Assembly: GCF_003725735.1 (NCBI RefSeq)
Contig: NZ_RJTM01000026.1
Coordinates: 34,568 to 98,567, forward strand
DNA length: 64,000 nucleotides
Source: Sinomicrobium pectinilyticum
GTDB taxonomy: Bacteria; Bacteroidota; Bacteroidia; Flavobacteriales; Flavobacteriaceae
Direction: 5' to 3'
The position numbers were made by a program, and so were the translations under genes. Under the pieces are notes generated by a model. The model saw only the letters and a list, made by a program, of their open reading frames with translations, was not told the DNA's origin and did no database searches. Positions 28,011 through 38,383 of this stretch are shown piece by piece (the stretch's first letter is position 1; every line of letters begins with the position of its first letter).

Positions 28011-30389
28011 TCATGGGCTTGCCCCGAGGTTCTTGATTTCCTGTACCTGAAAAAGATAAATACACGCACTTTCGGCCGGGACATTAACGGTATGATCGCT
28101 TAACCGGACCTCTTTTTCCGAAATATAGATATTATTCTTATAGTCTTCGGTGTTATAGACCATATCTCCCTTTCCACCCAGACGGATCTGTTTTCCTTTT
28201 TCCGGTAGTTTTAATGTTTCCGGTTTTATTTTCAAAGGATATTCCTGTCCGGTGGCATTTATCACCGATATACTGAGTGTTTTTCCATCTTCCGACAAGG
28301 TAGCGGCTACATCCAGGGGTTCCGGCGCCCCGCTTACGGACACGGGATGAGTACCAAAATATTTTCTGTACATCTTTAAAGCCAGTCCTGTTCCTTCCAT
28401 CCAGGAATCCGTTTTCGTGGTTTTGATAGCCCCTATAACATTTACGGTTTGCGCATAATTGGCCATATAATAGATATCGGACTGCCTGGAAAATTCATTA
28501 AAACCGGCAGCTATTCCCAATGCATCGCGCAGAAAATAACGGGTACCGAGCAATCCGAAAACATGGGGGCCATACCAATAGTTCCATTCATCCAATGCTA
28601 TTTTTATGTCTCTGCCTTTGAGCTGAGGGATCTCCTCCCGGCAACGACGGTGTTCTTCGGCTATTTCGCGTATGGCATCGGGAATCTGTCTGACATGGGT
28701 CAGCAATCCCCCGGCATGCCAGTCCTGGCGATAAAAATGCTCGCTGATATAGGTCATGCTGTCACTACAGTTCTCATACATCATATCGTTCCATTTACCC
28801 GGGAAACCCACGGCTATAAGTTCGATATCCGGGTCAGTGTTCCACATGGCCCCGGCTACTTCATTATGCTTTTTTACATACGCTTCTACCGGCATGTGCC
28901 CCAACTGCCAGTCGCCGAACATTTCATTACCCACGGCCCATAACTTTACATCATAAGGTTCGGGATGTCCGTTCTCAGCGCGTAATTTGCCCATGGCGGT
29001 CAACGTATCCCCGTTAAAATAGGTAACTTCTTCCACCGCCATTGCTGCTGTGCCCAGTCCCGTATTAACGGCAACATTAGCTTCGGCTCCCAACATACTG
29101 CACAACTCCATAAATTCGTGTGCGCCGACATCATTGTATTCTAACCCTTTCCAGGCCCTTTCGTATTTTGTAGGGCGCGTATCGGGATCGCCGATACCAT
29201 CTTTCCAATCGTACCCGGAAACAAAATTTCCTCCCGGCCAACGGTAAACGGGAGCATCGAGTTGTTTCATCAGTTCCAGTACATCCGGACGAAACCCCCG
29301 GACATGATCGTCGGGCATCAGGGATACGGCGGCAAGAGTAACTTTATCATTACCGTAAAAAGCAATGCTCAGTTTTCCTTGTTCGGTATCTGATTTTGCC
29401 ATGACCTCGAAAGGGATCTTTACAAAACCATGTCCGGTGAGTTCCAGAATCTGCTCCTCCTCTTCTTTCCCTGAAGATAGCGACACTCCTACTTTTTCCA
29501 CATTCTTTCCCGCACGAAAAACCAACCGTCCTGCATATTTCTTGCCTGCTTCTAAGGCCAGACCGTCCTGTGTGAGCTTCCATTTTCCTCCGGTGATATT
29601 TATCCCGGGGATGTTTCCGCGGGAATAAGTCTTACTGCTGTCCGTAAAAATGGCTGTAGTATCTGCATTGGTCGTCCACGGAGAGCCTTTTGTTCCGGGG
29701 GGATAATAGAACTTACGATCCCGGAGCATCTCCGCCCAGATACCACCGTAAATACCTTTTCCCATATGCTCTATGAACTGTCCGTACAGGTACGGGGACA
29801 TCGGTTCTTTTTTCTTCTCCGTGTTTATAGTAACTTCCGGTTTCAATACACGGGCCGAAACTTCTTCCAGGACAATATTATCAAAACTTACTTCACCTTG
29901 TGCCTTACCGTTTTTTCCGAGGATACATTCTATCATAAAGCTATCTTCGCCACCGGAGCGGAATTCCATTTCCACATAGGTCCAGTCCGTATCTCCCGTA
30001 AATATGGTATCATTGGTAATGTCGAATTTTCCCAGCCGGAAACCGGCGCCTGAATTTCTATTTTCCCCGGAGACACCTTTCGTTTTTATAAGTCCGGATA
30101 CTTTATACGTGGCATAAGGTCTAATATTGACTTTTTTAAACCACCGGGATACCGTCAGGGTGTCGGACCGTAAACGGAGTACCCGGGTATTGAAGCGGGA
30201 AGATGCCGTATCGGAATAACTCTCCTGATTGCTGTAATACTCCATTTCCCAGCCGGAACCCGAAGCCTGGGCTCCTTTTTCCGGGGAAAGTGCTTCGGTA
30301 CCCTGCTTTCCGGTGCATCCAAAAAGAATAAGGACCAGTAAAGACAATACACAAATATAGTTCGTACCGTATTTTTTAAGATTTTGCAT
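28011..30389 (-). CDS. Alpha-L-arabinofuranosidase, GH51, lipoprotein with N-terminal carbohydrate-binding module
   Basis: Removes terminal alpha-L-arabinofuranose from arabinan, arabinoxylan or arabinogalactan. 792 residues with a lipoprotein signal (LLVLILFGCTGKQG; lipid Cys near 25), so probably on the outer membrane, facing outside or into the periplasm. Residues 45-185 form a beta-sandwich like CBM4/9. The catalytic domain begins near 200 (MSPYLYGQFIEHMGKGIYGG). The acid/base Glu is in AVGNEMFGDWQLGH and the nucleophile Glu in IALDEWNYWYGPH, near 480 and 600. A C-terminal beta-sandwich follows. It belongs to the lower, separately terminated group with the DUF6055-like lipoprotein and DUF5695-like protein. 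Confidence 0.93.
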   Translation of the reverse strand: MQNLKKYGTNYICVLSLLVLILFGCTGKQGTEALSPEKGAQASGSGWEMEYYSNQESYSDTASSRFNTRVLRLRSDTLTVSRWFKKVNIRPYATYKVSGLIKTKGVSGENRNSGAGFRLGKFDITNDTIFTGDTDWTYVEMEFRSGGEDSFMIECILGKNGKAQGEVSFDNIVLEEVSARVLKPEVTINTEKKKEPMSPYLYGQFIEHMGKGIYGGIWAEMLRDRKFYYPPGTKGSPWTTNADTTAIFTDSSKTYSRGNIPGINITGGKWKLTQDGLALEAGKKYAGRLVFRAGKNVEKVGVSLSSGKEEEEQILELTGHGFVKIPFEVMAKSDTEQGKLSIAFYGNDKVTLAAVSLMPDDHVRGFRPDVLELMKQLDAPVYRWPGGNFVSGYDWKDGIGDPDTRPTKYERAWKGLEYNDVGAHEFMELCSMLGAEANVAVNTGLGTAAMAVEEVTYFNGDTLTAMGKLRAENGHPEPYDVKLWAVGNEMFGDWQLGHMPVEAYVKKHNEVAGAMWNTDPDIELIAVGFPGKWNDMMYENCSDSMTYISEHFYRQDWHAGGLLTHVRQIPDAIREIAEEHRRCREEIPQLKGRDIKIALDEWNYWYGPHVFGLLGTRYFLRDALGIAAGFNEFSRQSDIYYMANYAQTVNVIGAIKTTKTDSWMEGTGLALKMYRKYFGTHPVSVSGAPEPLDVAATLSEDGKTLSISVINATGQEYPLKIKPETLKLPEKGKQIRLGGKGDMVYNTEDYKNNIYISEKEVRLSDHTVNVPAESACIYLFQVQEIKNLGASP

Positions 30390-30525
30390 ATGTATATTTT
30401 CCTGTTCCCGTTTATGGCCGACTACCAGAACACGCCCCGGGGACCATTCTTATCCTTTTGTTTTCATTTCCCGGGAAGATAAGATTCTTTGTCCTGTATT
30501 GCATATTGGTTACCTTGGTTACATT

Positions 30526-32430
30526 CTACCGAATGGTTATATTAAAGACAAATGTAGCCTGGACTGTCTGCCCCGGCTGATGTTCGTATACCAATGCTTG
30601 TTTAACCGTATACCGGGCACCGGCAGAATTCTGTCCGGGATATTGTCCTATGGTAAACCTGAACGACGTAGCATCGAATTCTGAGTAAACTCTGGCGTCA
30701 CTTCCCCAGTTAATGATATTTCCGTCGGCATTATACCAATGCCCGTAGCCGTTGGCCGTAGTATTGCTGTTCAGGGTTCCGTCACTTTCAACTCCGTAAA
30801 AGGTGACCTTATCATCCATTTGATTGGTAATTTCATTCGGTTGCAGGAGAAATGCCTGTGCAAGTGGTGCCAGATCTGCTTCTACCACCGCACCGGAGTA
30901 ACTATCTGAACTCAGCGGAAATTCCACATCATATGTTAATGTAACATCCGAAGGAGGCAATGTATCATCAATCGGAATATTGCCGTACAGATCGGTATTG
31001 GTGAATTTGACCTTGTAAGGCCACTGGTCGTCATTGCTTTCATCTTCATCCCACGCGTGCGGTGCATAAACATCCGGCGCCCCGGTAACTACGAACCAAA
31101 GTTTACTACAGTTTTGAGGAACGGTAAAGGCAACATTATTTGTAGTTCCCTGGTTCATATCTCCATACACCCGGGTACCGTCTTCCAGAAGCGCTACATA
31201 CCCGTACCTCCATCCCGCACTTCCGGGATTTTGCACCTGGTTATAGCCACTGGCGTTGACCAGACCCGTAAATTCCGTAGAAATTTCTGTTCCGGCTGCT
31301 GGTACGGCAAGCCGGATGACATTATAGCCTGTTGTGCCCGGGCAACGATCGTATGTTACCTGGTAGCTGCCGTCGTTAAGTGTATTGCTTTTAAATGTCT
31401 GAGCTCCGATATAACCTTCGCCGTTATCTCTTATGGCATCCAAGTCCCAGGTTACGAATTTGGTGGCAGCATCATAAACTTCCTCGTTAAGCTGGGCCGT
31501 AGAAATACTCGTAATGCGCATATATGCCTGCAAAGGGTCCTCGGGTTCCTGGGCTTTCCGCCATATCTGCCCGATGATATCTTCACCGTGTTTGTCCGCC
31601 CAGTAATAATGGATGAAATAGCTGGCATAACGTTGCCATTCATGACAGATATGACGGAAATAATTTTCCGTATACACGGTGAAATTATGGGAGGTGAATG
31701 CCTCTTCCGGATAACTCTGATAAGACTGCCACTGCGCGGTCTGCTCCCAGAATACGTTACCGCCATTCCCGCCGAAACCATAGCGAAAGCCTGTTCCGCC
31801 TCCGAGATCGCAATGTACCTGGTACTGGAAACTGTGCCCTATTTCATGAGCAATCGTAGAGCCTACGGGCTGACAGGTGTTGGGGCTTACCCATAATGCC
31901 CCTATGACATCGTCATATCCGGAACCGGTAGCCAGCCATTCGTCCTGGTAATACAGGAAGATCATCATCTTGTAATCATCAAGGTTGGAATGGCCCGTGC
32001 CGGTTTCTGCAAATTTAAGTTCCTCTATATTCAATGTGTAGAATTCTTCTGCTTTGCTCAGCAGGTCATCGATGTCCACACGATAGGCAGACGGGACTTC
32101 TGCAGATGCAGGATCATTATTTTCGTAACCGGATCCCCAGAAAACGATGAAATGTTCTGACTGCCGGCTGCGGCCGTAATACCAGGTACTGGTACTGTCA
32201 AAAAAATCCATCTCACCAAATTCAGTCGGTTTATAAATTTTAGTTGTGTCCACTGCCGAAGGGTCAAAGGTATTTCCGTTGCCCCCGCCGTTGTCCGGGT
32301 CCAAAGGGTCCGGATCTGCTTTGGCACAACCGGCTATCACCATAGCCATGATAGCGGTGCACAGAAATAATTGAACACAGGAGTTTATTAAACACTTTGA
32401 TTTCCGGAAAATTAAATAAGTTGATTTCAT
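30526..32430 (-). CDS. DUF6055/DUF4859-like metallopeptidase lipoprotein
   Basis: 634 residues. The leader (AIMAMVIAGCAKADPDPLDP) is a lipoprotein signal followed by an acidic Gly/Asn linker. Residues about 75-400 resemble DUF6055 and contain a zinc-protease motif AHEIGHSFQYQ (HExxH near residue 195), so a peptidase is plausible. The last 130 residues (VEFPLSSDSYSGAVVEADLA, then YGHWYNADGNIINWG and FTIGQYPGQNS) look like DUF4859, a beta-sandwich often found in surface glycan loci. It may process or bind a glycoprotein or arabinogalactan-protein target. Upstream 566 bases contain its promoter and the terminator of the ara unit. Function inferred from motif and neighbours only. Confidence 0.75.
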   Translation of the reverse strand: MKSTYLIFRKSKCLINSCVQLFLCTAIMAMVIAGCAKADPDPLDPDNGGGNGNTFDPSAVDTTKIYKPTEFGEMDFFDSTSTWYYGRSRQSEHFIVFWGSGYENNDPASAEVPSAYRVDIDDLLSKAEEFYTLNIEELKFAETGTGHSNLDDYKMMIFLYYQDEWLATGSGYDDVIGALWVSPNTCQPVGSTIAHEIGHSFQYQVHCDLGGGTGFRYGFGGNGGNVFWEQTAQWQSYQSYPEEAFTSHNFTVYTENYFRHICHEWQRYASYFIHYYWADKHGEDIIGQIWRKAQEPEDPLQAYMRITSISTAQLNEEVYDAATKFVTWDLDAIRDNGEGYIGAQTFKSNTLNDGSYQVTYDRCPGTTGYNVIRLAVPAAGTEISTEFTGLVNASGYNQVQNPGSAGWRYGYVALLEDGTRVYGDMNQGTTNNVAFTVPQNCSKLWFVVTGAPDVYAPHAWDEDESNDDQWPYKVKFTNTDLYGNIPIDDTLPPSDVTLTYDVEFPLSSDSYSGAVVEADLAPLAQAFLLQPNEITNQMDDKVTFYGVESDGTLNSNTTANGYGHWYNADGNIINWGSDARVYSEFDATSFRFTIGQYPGQNSAGARYTVKQALVYEHQPGQTVQATFVFNITIR

Positions 32431-32996
32431 AATAATTGGTTTAGGTTAAGTTAAAAGGATTCAGTATCCCGGCTTTTGTGCCGGATTGTGACCGGAGTTC
32501 AGGACATCCTGAAATACCGGAAAGATATTCTTGTCAACCGTTGTTTTGGAGCCGGTTCAGGCATCTTTACCTGTATAGCAAAACCGGGTTGTTGTTACCG
32601 GGGCTGATCCCGTAATTACGTTTTGCGCAAAAGAAGACAGGGAATTACGTACCCGGAGCATAAAAAAGGGATTTTACTCCTTATCCCGGAATTCACGCTG
32701 TTCTTTCGCCATGGAAAATCGGATGGATGATCAGTTTTCATAATAGTTGAGTTGTCGGTTCATAAAGTGTAATTAATACACGTTATAAAATTATAAACTC
32801 ATCCCCCATATTGTTAAATAAGATATTATCCGATTATGGTACTATATTATCACATTTTGCAAACTACACCTGAATAACGATCAATATCAAAGAATTACTT
32901 TTCATTATGTTTACATATTTCAGATATTTTCTTAAAAAAAAGAAAAGGCCTTACAGGAGGATTCCCATAAGGCCCGTTCAAAATATGTAAAAAATA
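32431..32996. other. Intergenic region separating the ara unit from the lower glycan group
   Basis: 566 bases. The right end holds the terminator of the symporter gene; the remainder, rich in A and T near 32760-32930, must hold the promoter of the DUF6055-like gene. I found no exact TAnnTTTG on the minus strand, no gene and no repeat. Confidence 0.5.
32933..32974 (-). terminator. Terminator of the arabinose unit, after the symporter gene
   Basis: On the minus strand GGCCTTA (32974-32968) pairs with TAAGGCC (32953-32947), followed by TTTTCTTTTTTTT. It lies 22 bases after the symporter stop codon and separates the metabolic ara genes from the glycan group downstream. Confidence 0.85.
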
Positions 32997-34613
32997 TTAC
33001 TTGCCGTTAAAAGAAATCATAACCCAAATAACTAAGGCAAGTATTACTACAGAGGCTGCGATATCTATCCAACCATAGCTCTTTTCTTTGCTTTCTTTAT
33101 CTTTAGGCGTAGTGGCAAAGGTAAGTCCGGCCAGTTGTTTTTCATCCTGTGCAGGAGTCAGTAAACTTACGCCAACCAACAACAGGATGCAGAAAAGGAA
33201 GAACCATGCCCCGAAAGTAAGGAAGTTCATGGTCGCCAGCGTATGAAGTATACTTCCTTCTGCAAAACTATTGCTCATCAACTCTATTACTATCCTCCCC
33301 ATACCCAAAATAAAACCGATCACAAGGGTAGCATATGCACCCGTGGCATTGATCCGTTTACTGAAAATCCCCAACAGGAACACTGCAGTAATAGGAGGTG
33401 CTATGTATGATTGTACGGATTGCAGGTATTCGTATAGTACTCCGGATATGTTGGCCATGATTGGTATCCAGATAATCCCAAGGAATACCACGATCAGTGT
33501 AGCGATACGCCCTATCTGTACCAGCTTTATTTCCGGGGTATCCGGTTTCAGTTTTTTATAAATATCCACGGTGAACAATGTAGAACAGGAATTAAATACG
33601 GAGGCCAGAGAACTCATTAATGCCGCGAGCAGCCCGGCAGCAACCAGTCCGCGCAATCCGGATGGCAACAGGTTACTCATCAATACCGGAAAAGCTTCAT
33701 CGGGGGTCTCCCATTGCAACATTCCTTTTTGTTTCAGCGCCAGTGCTATAACCCCGGGAACAAGGAATATGAATACCGGAAGCAGTTTGAGGAATGCTCC
33801 CCATATCGCCCCTCTTCTCCCCTCTTTCAGGTTTTTGGCAGTAAGGGTACGCTGCACGATATACTGGTCCGTACACCAATACCATATACCGATTATGGTA
33901 CTGGTAATGAACAGGCTTGGCCACGGAAAGTCCGGATCGGAAGGTGGCCGCCACATATTAAAGTACTCCGGGCCGAGGGTTGCTTTCAGTTCTCCCCAGC
34001 CTCCCACATAATCAAGACCGATGAAAGTCAGCGCTGCGGCTCCTATAACCAGTATAATAGCCTGAAGGGTCTCGGTGTAAACTACGGCACGCATACCTCC
34101 GAAAATGGTATAGACACCGGTTAATATCACCGTAGCTATTGCCCCTACCCAGAAGTTAATGCCCAGCAAAGCGGATACGACTACACCTCCGGCATAAATG
34201 GTTACGGAAACCTTAGTCAGAATATATGCTATCAGGGATACTACGGACAGAAACCAGCGCGATTTTGCACTGAACCTGCGTTCCAGGAACTCCGGCATGG
34301 TAAATACACCACTACGGGCATAAAACGGCAGGAATACCCAACCGAGGATAAGCACCACCCATGCCTGTATTTCAAAGATGAGCATCGGCATTTTATCCCC
34401 GGCGCCGGCGCCGGCGAGCCCTACAACATGCTCCGAGCCGATATTGGAAGCAAAGATTGATGCCCCCACTACAAACCAGCCGATATTTCTCCCGGCAAGG
34501 AAATAATCTTCTGTATTTTTTGTTTTTTTCAATATCACCCAAACCGCCAGTCCGAACAGGACCAGAAAGTAAAGGGATATGCATATCCAGTCTAAATTGT
34601 CTAAACTCTTCAT
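32997..34613 (-). CDS. Sodium:solute symporter (SSS family), probable L-arabinose importer
   Basis: 538 residues, about 13-14 membrane helices. N-terminus MKSLDNLDWICISLYFLVLF, then ILKKTKNTEDYFLAGRNIGW, which is the classical SSS signature (TM1-TM2 loop), ASIFASNIGSEHVVGLAGAG, and later TVDIYKKLKPD. The family drives sugar or other solute uptake with sodium; the closest look is the SGLT-like sugar branch (IGSEHVVG is the sugar-symporter type). It lies 69 bases after the aldose epimerase gene and ends the ara unit, so L-arabinose is the likely substrate. No SusC/SusD pair is in the window, so outer-membrane uptake is by another route. Confidence 0.9.
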   Translation of the reverse strand: MKSLDNLDWICISLYFLVLFGLAVWVILKKTKNTEDYFLAGRNIGWFVVGASIFASNIGSEHVVGLAGAGAGDKMPMLIFEIQAWVVLILGWVFLPFYARSGVFTMPEFLERRFSAKSRWFLSVVSLIAYILTKVSVTIYAGGVVVSALLGINFWVGAIATVILTGVYTIFGGMRAVVYTETLQAIILVIGAAALTFIGLDYVGGWGELKATLGPEYFNMWRPPSDPDFPWPSLFITSTIIGIWYWCTDQYIVQRTLTAKNLKEGRRGAIWGAFLKLLPVFIFLVPGVIALALKQKGMLQWETPDEAFPVLMSNLLPSGLRGLVAAGLLAALMSSLASVFNSCSTLFTVDIYKKLKPDTPEIKLVQIGRIATLIVVFLGIIWIPIMANISGVLYEYLQSVQSYIAPPITAVFLLGIFSKRINATGAYATLVIGFILGMGRIVIELMSNSFAEGSILHTLATMNFLTFGAWFFLFCILLLVGVSLLTPAQDEKQLAGLTFATTPKDKESKEKSYGWIDIAASVVILALVIWVMISFNGK

Positions 34614-34682
34614 GTATTTATGGTCGGTTTTTACAGAAATCGTACGATAGCAACAATACTATACGCTGCTGTTCCATACGTT

Positions 34683-35852
34683 TTATTTAACAGTAAATTT
34701 AAAAATGGTTGTGGTACTGTATTCTTCTCCCGGCTCCAGTACCGTGGAAGGAAAATCCGGCTGGTTTGGGGAATCCGGATAGTGTTGTGTTTCCAGACAT
34801 AATCCGGAACGGTGCACATAATTTTTGTTTTCCTTTCCTGTCAGGGAACCGTCCAGGAAATTCCCGGAATAAAATTGTATTGCGGGTTCTGTCGTAAGTA
34901 CTTCCATTACCCGTCCGCTTTTTGGATCGTGTAATGTTGCCGCATGTTTCATCTCGCCATTTTCCCCGTTGAGCACCCAGCAATGGTCATATCCTTTACC
35001 GTATTCCAGCTGGGTGTCTTTTTGTTCAATATCTTTCCCCACTGTCTTGGATTGACGGAAGTCGAAAGGAGTGCCTTCCACGTCTTTTATTTCTCCGGTA
35101 GGAATCAGGGTCTTATTCACCGGAAGAAAAGCGTCGGCATTGAGTTCCAGTTCATGGCCAAGTATGGTTTCACTTTCCGGGGACAGGTTGAAATAAGAGT
35201 GTTGGGTGAGGTTTAACACCGTCTTTTTATCGGTGGCAGCCTTATAATCCACTTTCAGTTCATCGTCATTGGTAAGGGTATAAACTACGGTGACATCCAG
35301 GTTTCCGGGATAACCTTCCTCCATATCTTTGCTGCGATACTGCAATTTCAATGCAGCTCCGTTATCCGTTTTCTCTTCGGAAGCTGTCCAGAGCACCTTG
35401 TCAAATCCTTTGTTTCCGCCATGCAGATGGTTCGGGCCGTCGTTCTTGGCCAGGGTATATTCCTTGCCGTCCAGGGTAAATTTACCATTGGCAATACGAT
35501 TGCCGTACCTTCCTATCAGGGCACCGAAATACGGCACTTCCTGCAGGTAACCTTCCAGCGTATCGAACCCGAGTACGATATCGCCCTGATTTCCGTCCCT
35601 GTCCGGAGTAGTCAGTGAGGTTATGATTCCGCCATAAGTAATAACTTTCATTTGCAAACCATTGGCATTGGTAAGTGTAAAGCGCTCCACTTCCCTGCCA
35701 TCGGGCAATGTACCGAACTTTTCACTGGTAACGGATGTGGCAGGTTGTTCTTTTTCGACAACCTTGTTTTCCTGTGGTTCGGCCTGTTTTTTCTGTTTGG
35801 TATTGCACGCCAGCACGGCAAAGCATACCGCAGCTAAATAATGGGTTTTCAT
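34683..35852 (-). CDS. galM: Aldose 1-epimerase lipoprotein
   Basis: Interconverts alpha and beta anomers of aldoses. 389 residues with a lipoprotein signal (AAVCFAVLACNTKQKK), so it acts outside the cytoplasm, presumably on arabinose released by the arabinofuranosidases before uptake. Motifs: LTNANGLQMKVITYGGIITS near 60, the substrate-binding GRYGNRIANGKF, catalytic His in GPNHLHGGNKGFDKV, second His in LTQHSYFNL, and C-terminal CLETQHYPDSPNQPDFPSTV. Catalytic Glu is in the following PGEEYSTT. The linker after the lipid anchor is rich in Lys, Glu and Gln. Lies between araA and the symporter gene on the same strand. Confidence 0.93.
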   Translation of the reverse strand: MKTHYLAAVCFAVLACNTKQKKQAEPQENKVVEKEQPATSVTSEKFGTLPDGREVERFTLTNANGLQMKVITYGGIITSLTTPDRDGNQGDIVLGFDTLEGYLQEVPYFGALIGRYGNRIANGKFTLDGKEYTLAKNDGPNHLHGGNKGFDKVLWTASEEKTDNGAALKLQYRSKDMEEGYPGNLDVTVVYTLTNDDELKVDYKAATDKKTVLNLTQHSYFNLSPESETILGHELELNADAFLPVNKTLIPTGEIKDVEGTPFDFRQSKTVGKDIEQKDTQLEYGKGYDHCWVLNGENGEMKHAATLHDPKSGRVMEVLTTEPAIQFYSGNFLDGSLTGKENKNYVHRSGLCLETQHYPDSPNQPDFPSTVLEPGEEYSTTTIFKFTVK

Positions 35853-35921
35853 AAAGTTGATTTTTACGGACAGAGATCGGCAGATGTTCTTACACTTTCT
35901 TACCGGTCGTCTGTTTTTTAG

Positions 35922-37418
35922 TTACATATTGTTTTGAAACAAGTGGTAATATACTTCATTCCACCGTAACTTTTCTTTAAAATCCCGGACAATCGTGTTT
36001 TTGTCTATGGTCAGGAGCTCCACTCCCGCCATTTCGGCAAAGTCTTCCATAAATTCGGTAGTAGCAGCCTTGCTGTACACCGTGTGGTGCGATCCCCCGG
36101 CCAGTATCCATGCGGTTGCCGCGGTTTCCAGGTTAGGTTCCGGTTTCCACAATGCCCTTGCCACGGGAAGTTTGGGCAGGTCGTGTTCCGGTTCTACGGT
36201 CTGAACTTCATTCACAACCAGCCTGAACCTGTTGCCCATATCCATCATGGCGACATTGATTGCCGGTCCGGCCCCAACGTTGAACACCAGCCTTGCCGGG
36301 TCTTCTTTCCCCCCGATAGACAACGGGTGTACCTCCAGTTTCGGTTTTTCCGAGGCTATGGACGGACATATTTCGAGCATGTGCGATCCGAGTACCCGCG
36401 AACCTTCTTTACGAAAATCATACGTATAGTCTTCCATGAAGGAAGTCCCGCCTTCCAGTCCCTGGGTCATTATTTTCATGGTATGCAATAACGCGGCCGT
36501 CTTCCAGTCTCCTTCCCCGCCGTAACCGTAGCCATCGGCCATAAGCCTTTGTGTGGCTATACCGGGAAGTTGTTTAAAGCCGTGAAGGTCTTCGAAGGTA
36601 TTGGTATATCCGCCAAAACCTCCTTCTTCCAGGAAAGCTCTTAACCCGAGTTCTATACGGGCAGAATCTTTGACCGCAGCCTGGTTAAATGCCGGATGAT
36701 CGGTGCGGTATTGTTCCCTGTAAACAGCCAAAAGGTCTTCTACTTCCTTGTCAGTAACTGCTTTCAGGTACTCTACCACGTCTCCAATTCCATAACCGTT
36801 TACGGAAAAGCCGAAACGCATCTGGGCTTCTACTTTATCTCCTTCCGTAACGGCAACATGGCGCATATTATCTCCTATCCTGGCTATTTTAGCACTCTGG
36901 AACACATGCCATCCCACGGCTACACGGGTCCATACTCCCAGTTTCTTCCGCACGTTTTCCTCTTTCCAGTGCCCTGTGATCACCTTGCGGTTTTTGCGTA
37001 ACCTGCCGGCCATAAAACCAAACTCCCGTCCGCCGTGCGCAGACTGGTTTTCATTCATGAAGTCCATATCTATAGCATCCCAGGGAATCCCGGCATTGTA
37101 CTGCGTATGCAGGTGGCACAGGGGTTTACTCAGTAGCTGAAGTCCTTTAATCCACATCTTCGCAGGTGAAAAGGTATGCATCCATACTATTACTCCTACA
37201 CACCTGTCGGCTACATTGGCTTCACGGCAAACCGCCGCTATCTGATCCGGCGTGGTTACTATAGGTTTGAATACCACATCTACGGGTATCTCACTGCTGT
37301 TATTTAAATGTCTGGCTATTTCTTCCGAGTGTCTTGCAACGTTTTGTAGTGTTTCTTCCCCGTACAAGTGCTGGCTCCCGGTGACGAACCACACTTCGTG
37401 ATCGTTCAGATTTGTCAT
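35922..37418 (-). CDS. araA: L-arabinose isomerase
   Basis: Converts L-arabinose to L-ribulose, the first step of the AraA-AraB-AraD route. 498 residues, full length for the family. Visible motifs: [18 protein letters not shown] at the start, [20 protein letters not shown] near 90, and [20 protein letters not shown] / [14 protein letters not shown] near 305, which holds metal-binding Glu residues of the Mn site; C-terminal [11 protein letters not shown] has the conserved His pair. It is separated from araD by 266 bases with two hairpins, which may affect message stability between the two genes. Confidence 0.97.
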   Translation of the reverse strand: MTNLNDHEVWFVTGSQHLYGEETLQNVARHSEEIARHLNNSSEIPVDVVFKPIVTTPDQIAAVCREANVADRCVGVIVWMHTFSPAKMWIKGLQLLSKPLCHLHTQYNAGIPWDAIDMDFMNENQSAHGGREFGFMAGRLRKNRKVITGHWKEENVRKKLGVWTRVAVGWHVFQSAKIARIGDNMRHVAVTEGDKVEAQMRFGFSVNGYGIGDVVEYLKAVTDKEVEDLLAVYREQYRTDHPAFNQAAVKDSARIELGLRAFLEEGGFGGYTNTFEDLHGFKQLPGIATQRLMADGYGYGGEGDWKTAALLHTMKIMTQGLEGGTSFMEDYTYDFRKEGSRVLGSHMLEICPSIASEKPKLEVHPLSIGGKEDPARLVFNVGAGPAINVAMMDMGNRFRLVVNEVQTVEPEHDLPKLPVARALWKPEPNLETAATAWILAGGSHHTVYSKAATTEFMEDFAEMAGVELLTIDKNTIVRDFKEKLRWNEVYYHLFQNNM

Positions 37419-37478
37419 ATTTTTCTCTTCGTTATCCTGGTTATTATTTTATTATTAAGTTATAGGTTAAAACCCTGC

Positions 37479-37505
37479 TCCCGATAGTCCTGATTATTAT
37501 CGGGA
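37479..37505. repeat. Hairpin repeat of the TCCCGAT / ATCGGGA family
   Basis: Arms TCCCGATA and TATCGGGA around an 11-nt loop in the araD-araA gap. The same core appears twice near 48.5-48.7 kb, see those entries. Confidence 0.5.
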
Positions 37506-37549
37506 TTTATTGCAGCTACTTTAGTTTCTATAAATTTTCGTATTATGCT

Positions 37550-37615
37550 GGTTACTAGGTTACTGAGTTATTGAGTTTATGGGTATTGCCTAAATAACTT
37601 AATAACCCAATAACC
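37550..37615. repeat. Imperfect inverted repeat in the araD-araA gap
   Basis: Two 23-nt arms (37550-37572 and 37593-37615) made of GGTTAYT-like units pair with a few mismatches around a 20-nt loop. No T run follows. It could slow decay of the message or cause partial termination between araD and araA. Confidence 0.45.
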
Positions 37616-37684
37616 AAAGAGCAATTTGATTGCTTTTATATACCCGGGGATTTGAATTCCAAGGTTTATTCTTTTTCCGTTTTT

Positions 37685-38383
37685 TTATTGTCCGTAATAG
37701 GCATCCTTGCCATGTTTACGGTTGTAGTGTTTTTGTATGAGGGTATCTTTTAATCTTGGCGCGGACGGGTTGATCTGCAGGGTGAGATAGGCCATTCTGG
37801 CCAGTTCTTCGAGCACTTTACTGTTATATACCGCTTTATCTGCATTTTTCCCCCAGGCAAACGGGCCGTGATTGCCGAGTAATACCATTTCCACTTCCGT
37901 ATGGGAAAGTCCTTTTTCTTCAAAACAATCTACGATTTGTTTACCGGTCATGTGTTCGTAGTTACCCTGAATGTATTCGTCTTTCATGGGTGGGGCGCAA
38001 GGTATATCTGTGGTCAGGTGGTCCGCATGGGTGGTGCCGAAGATGGGAATATCCATCTGTGCCTGGGCCCATGCCACGGAATAGGTGGCATGTGTATGTA
38101 CTATGCTCCCGATGTCTTCCCAGACCTTGTATAAATAGGCATGGGTCTTGGTATCGGACGAAGGACGCATTTTTCCTTCTATGATATTGTTGTCAAAATC
38201 CACAATGACCATATCTTCCGGAGAAAGGTCTGCATAGGGCACACCACTGGGTTTTATGGCAAAAACCTTTTTATTCCGGTCTACACAGCTGACATTACCG
38301 AAAGTATATACTACCAGTCCCAGTTCGGGCAGCTGCATATTGGCACGGTAACATGTTTCCTTTATTTCTTTGTATTCAGACAT
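37685..38383 (-). CDS. araD: L-ribulose-5-phosphate 4-epimerase
   Basis: Class II aldolase-type zinc enzyme that converts L-ribulose 5-phosphate to D-xylulose 5-phosphate, which enters the pentose phosphate pathway. 232 residues. Zinc ligands are in the pair IVHTHATYSVAWAQA (His near 95-97) and the later His; KPSGVPYADLSPEDMVIVD near 45 and LLGNHGPFAWGKNADKAV are typical. Its start overlaps the end of araB by 8 bases, so the two are translated together. Confidence 0.96.
   Translation of the reverse strand: MSEYKEIKETCYRANMQLPELGLVVYTFGNVSCVDRNKKVFAIKPSGVPYADLSPEDMVIVDFDNNIIEGKMRPSSDTKTHAYLYKVWEDIGSIVHTHATYSVAWAQAQMDIPIFGTTHADHLTTDIPCAPPMKDEYIQGNYEHMTGKQIVDCFEEKGLSHTEVEMVLLGNHGPFAWGKNADKAVYNSKVLEELARMAYLTLQINPSAPRLKDTLIQKHYNRKHGKDAYYGQ

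Noticed and set aside
31057..31896. 279-codon frame antisense to the DUF6055-like gene
   Set aside because: The minus-strand gene has a lipobox and HExxH motif; the antisense frame has no start context or domain.
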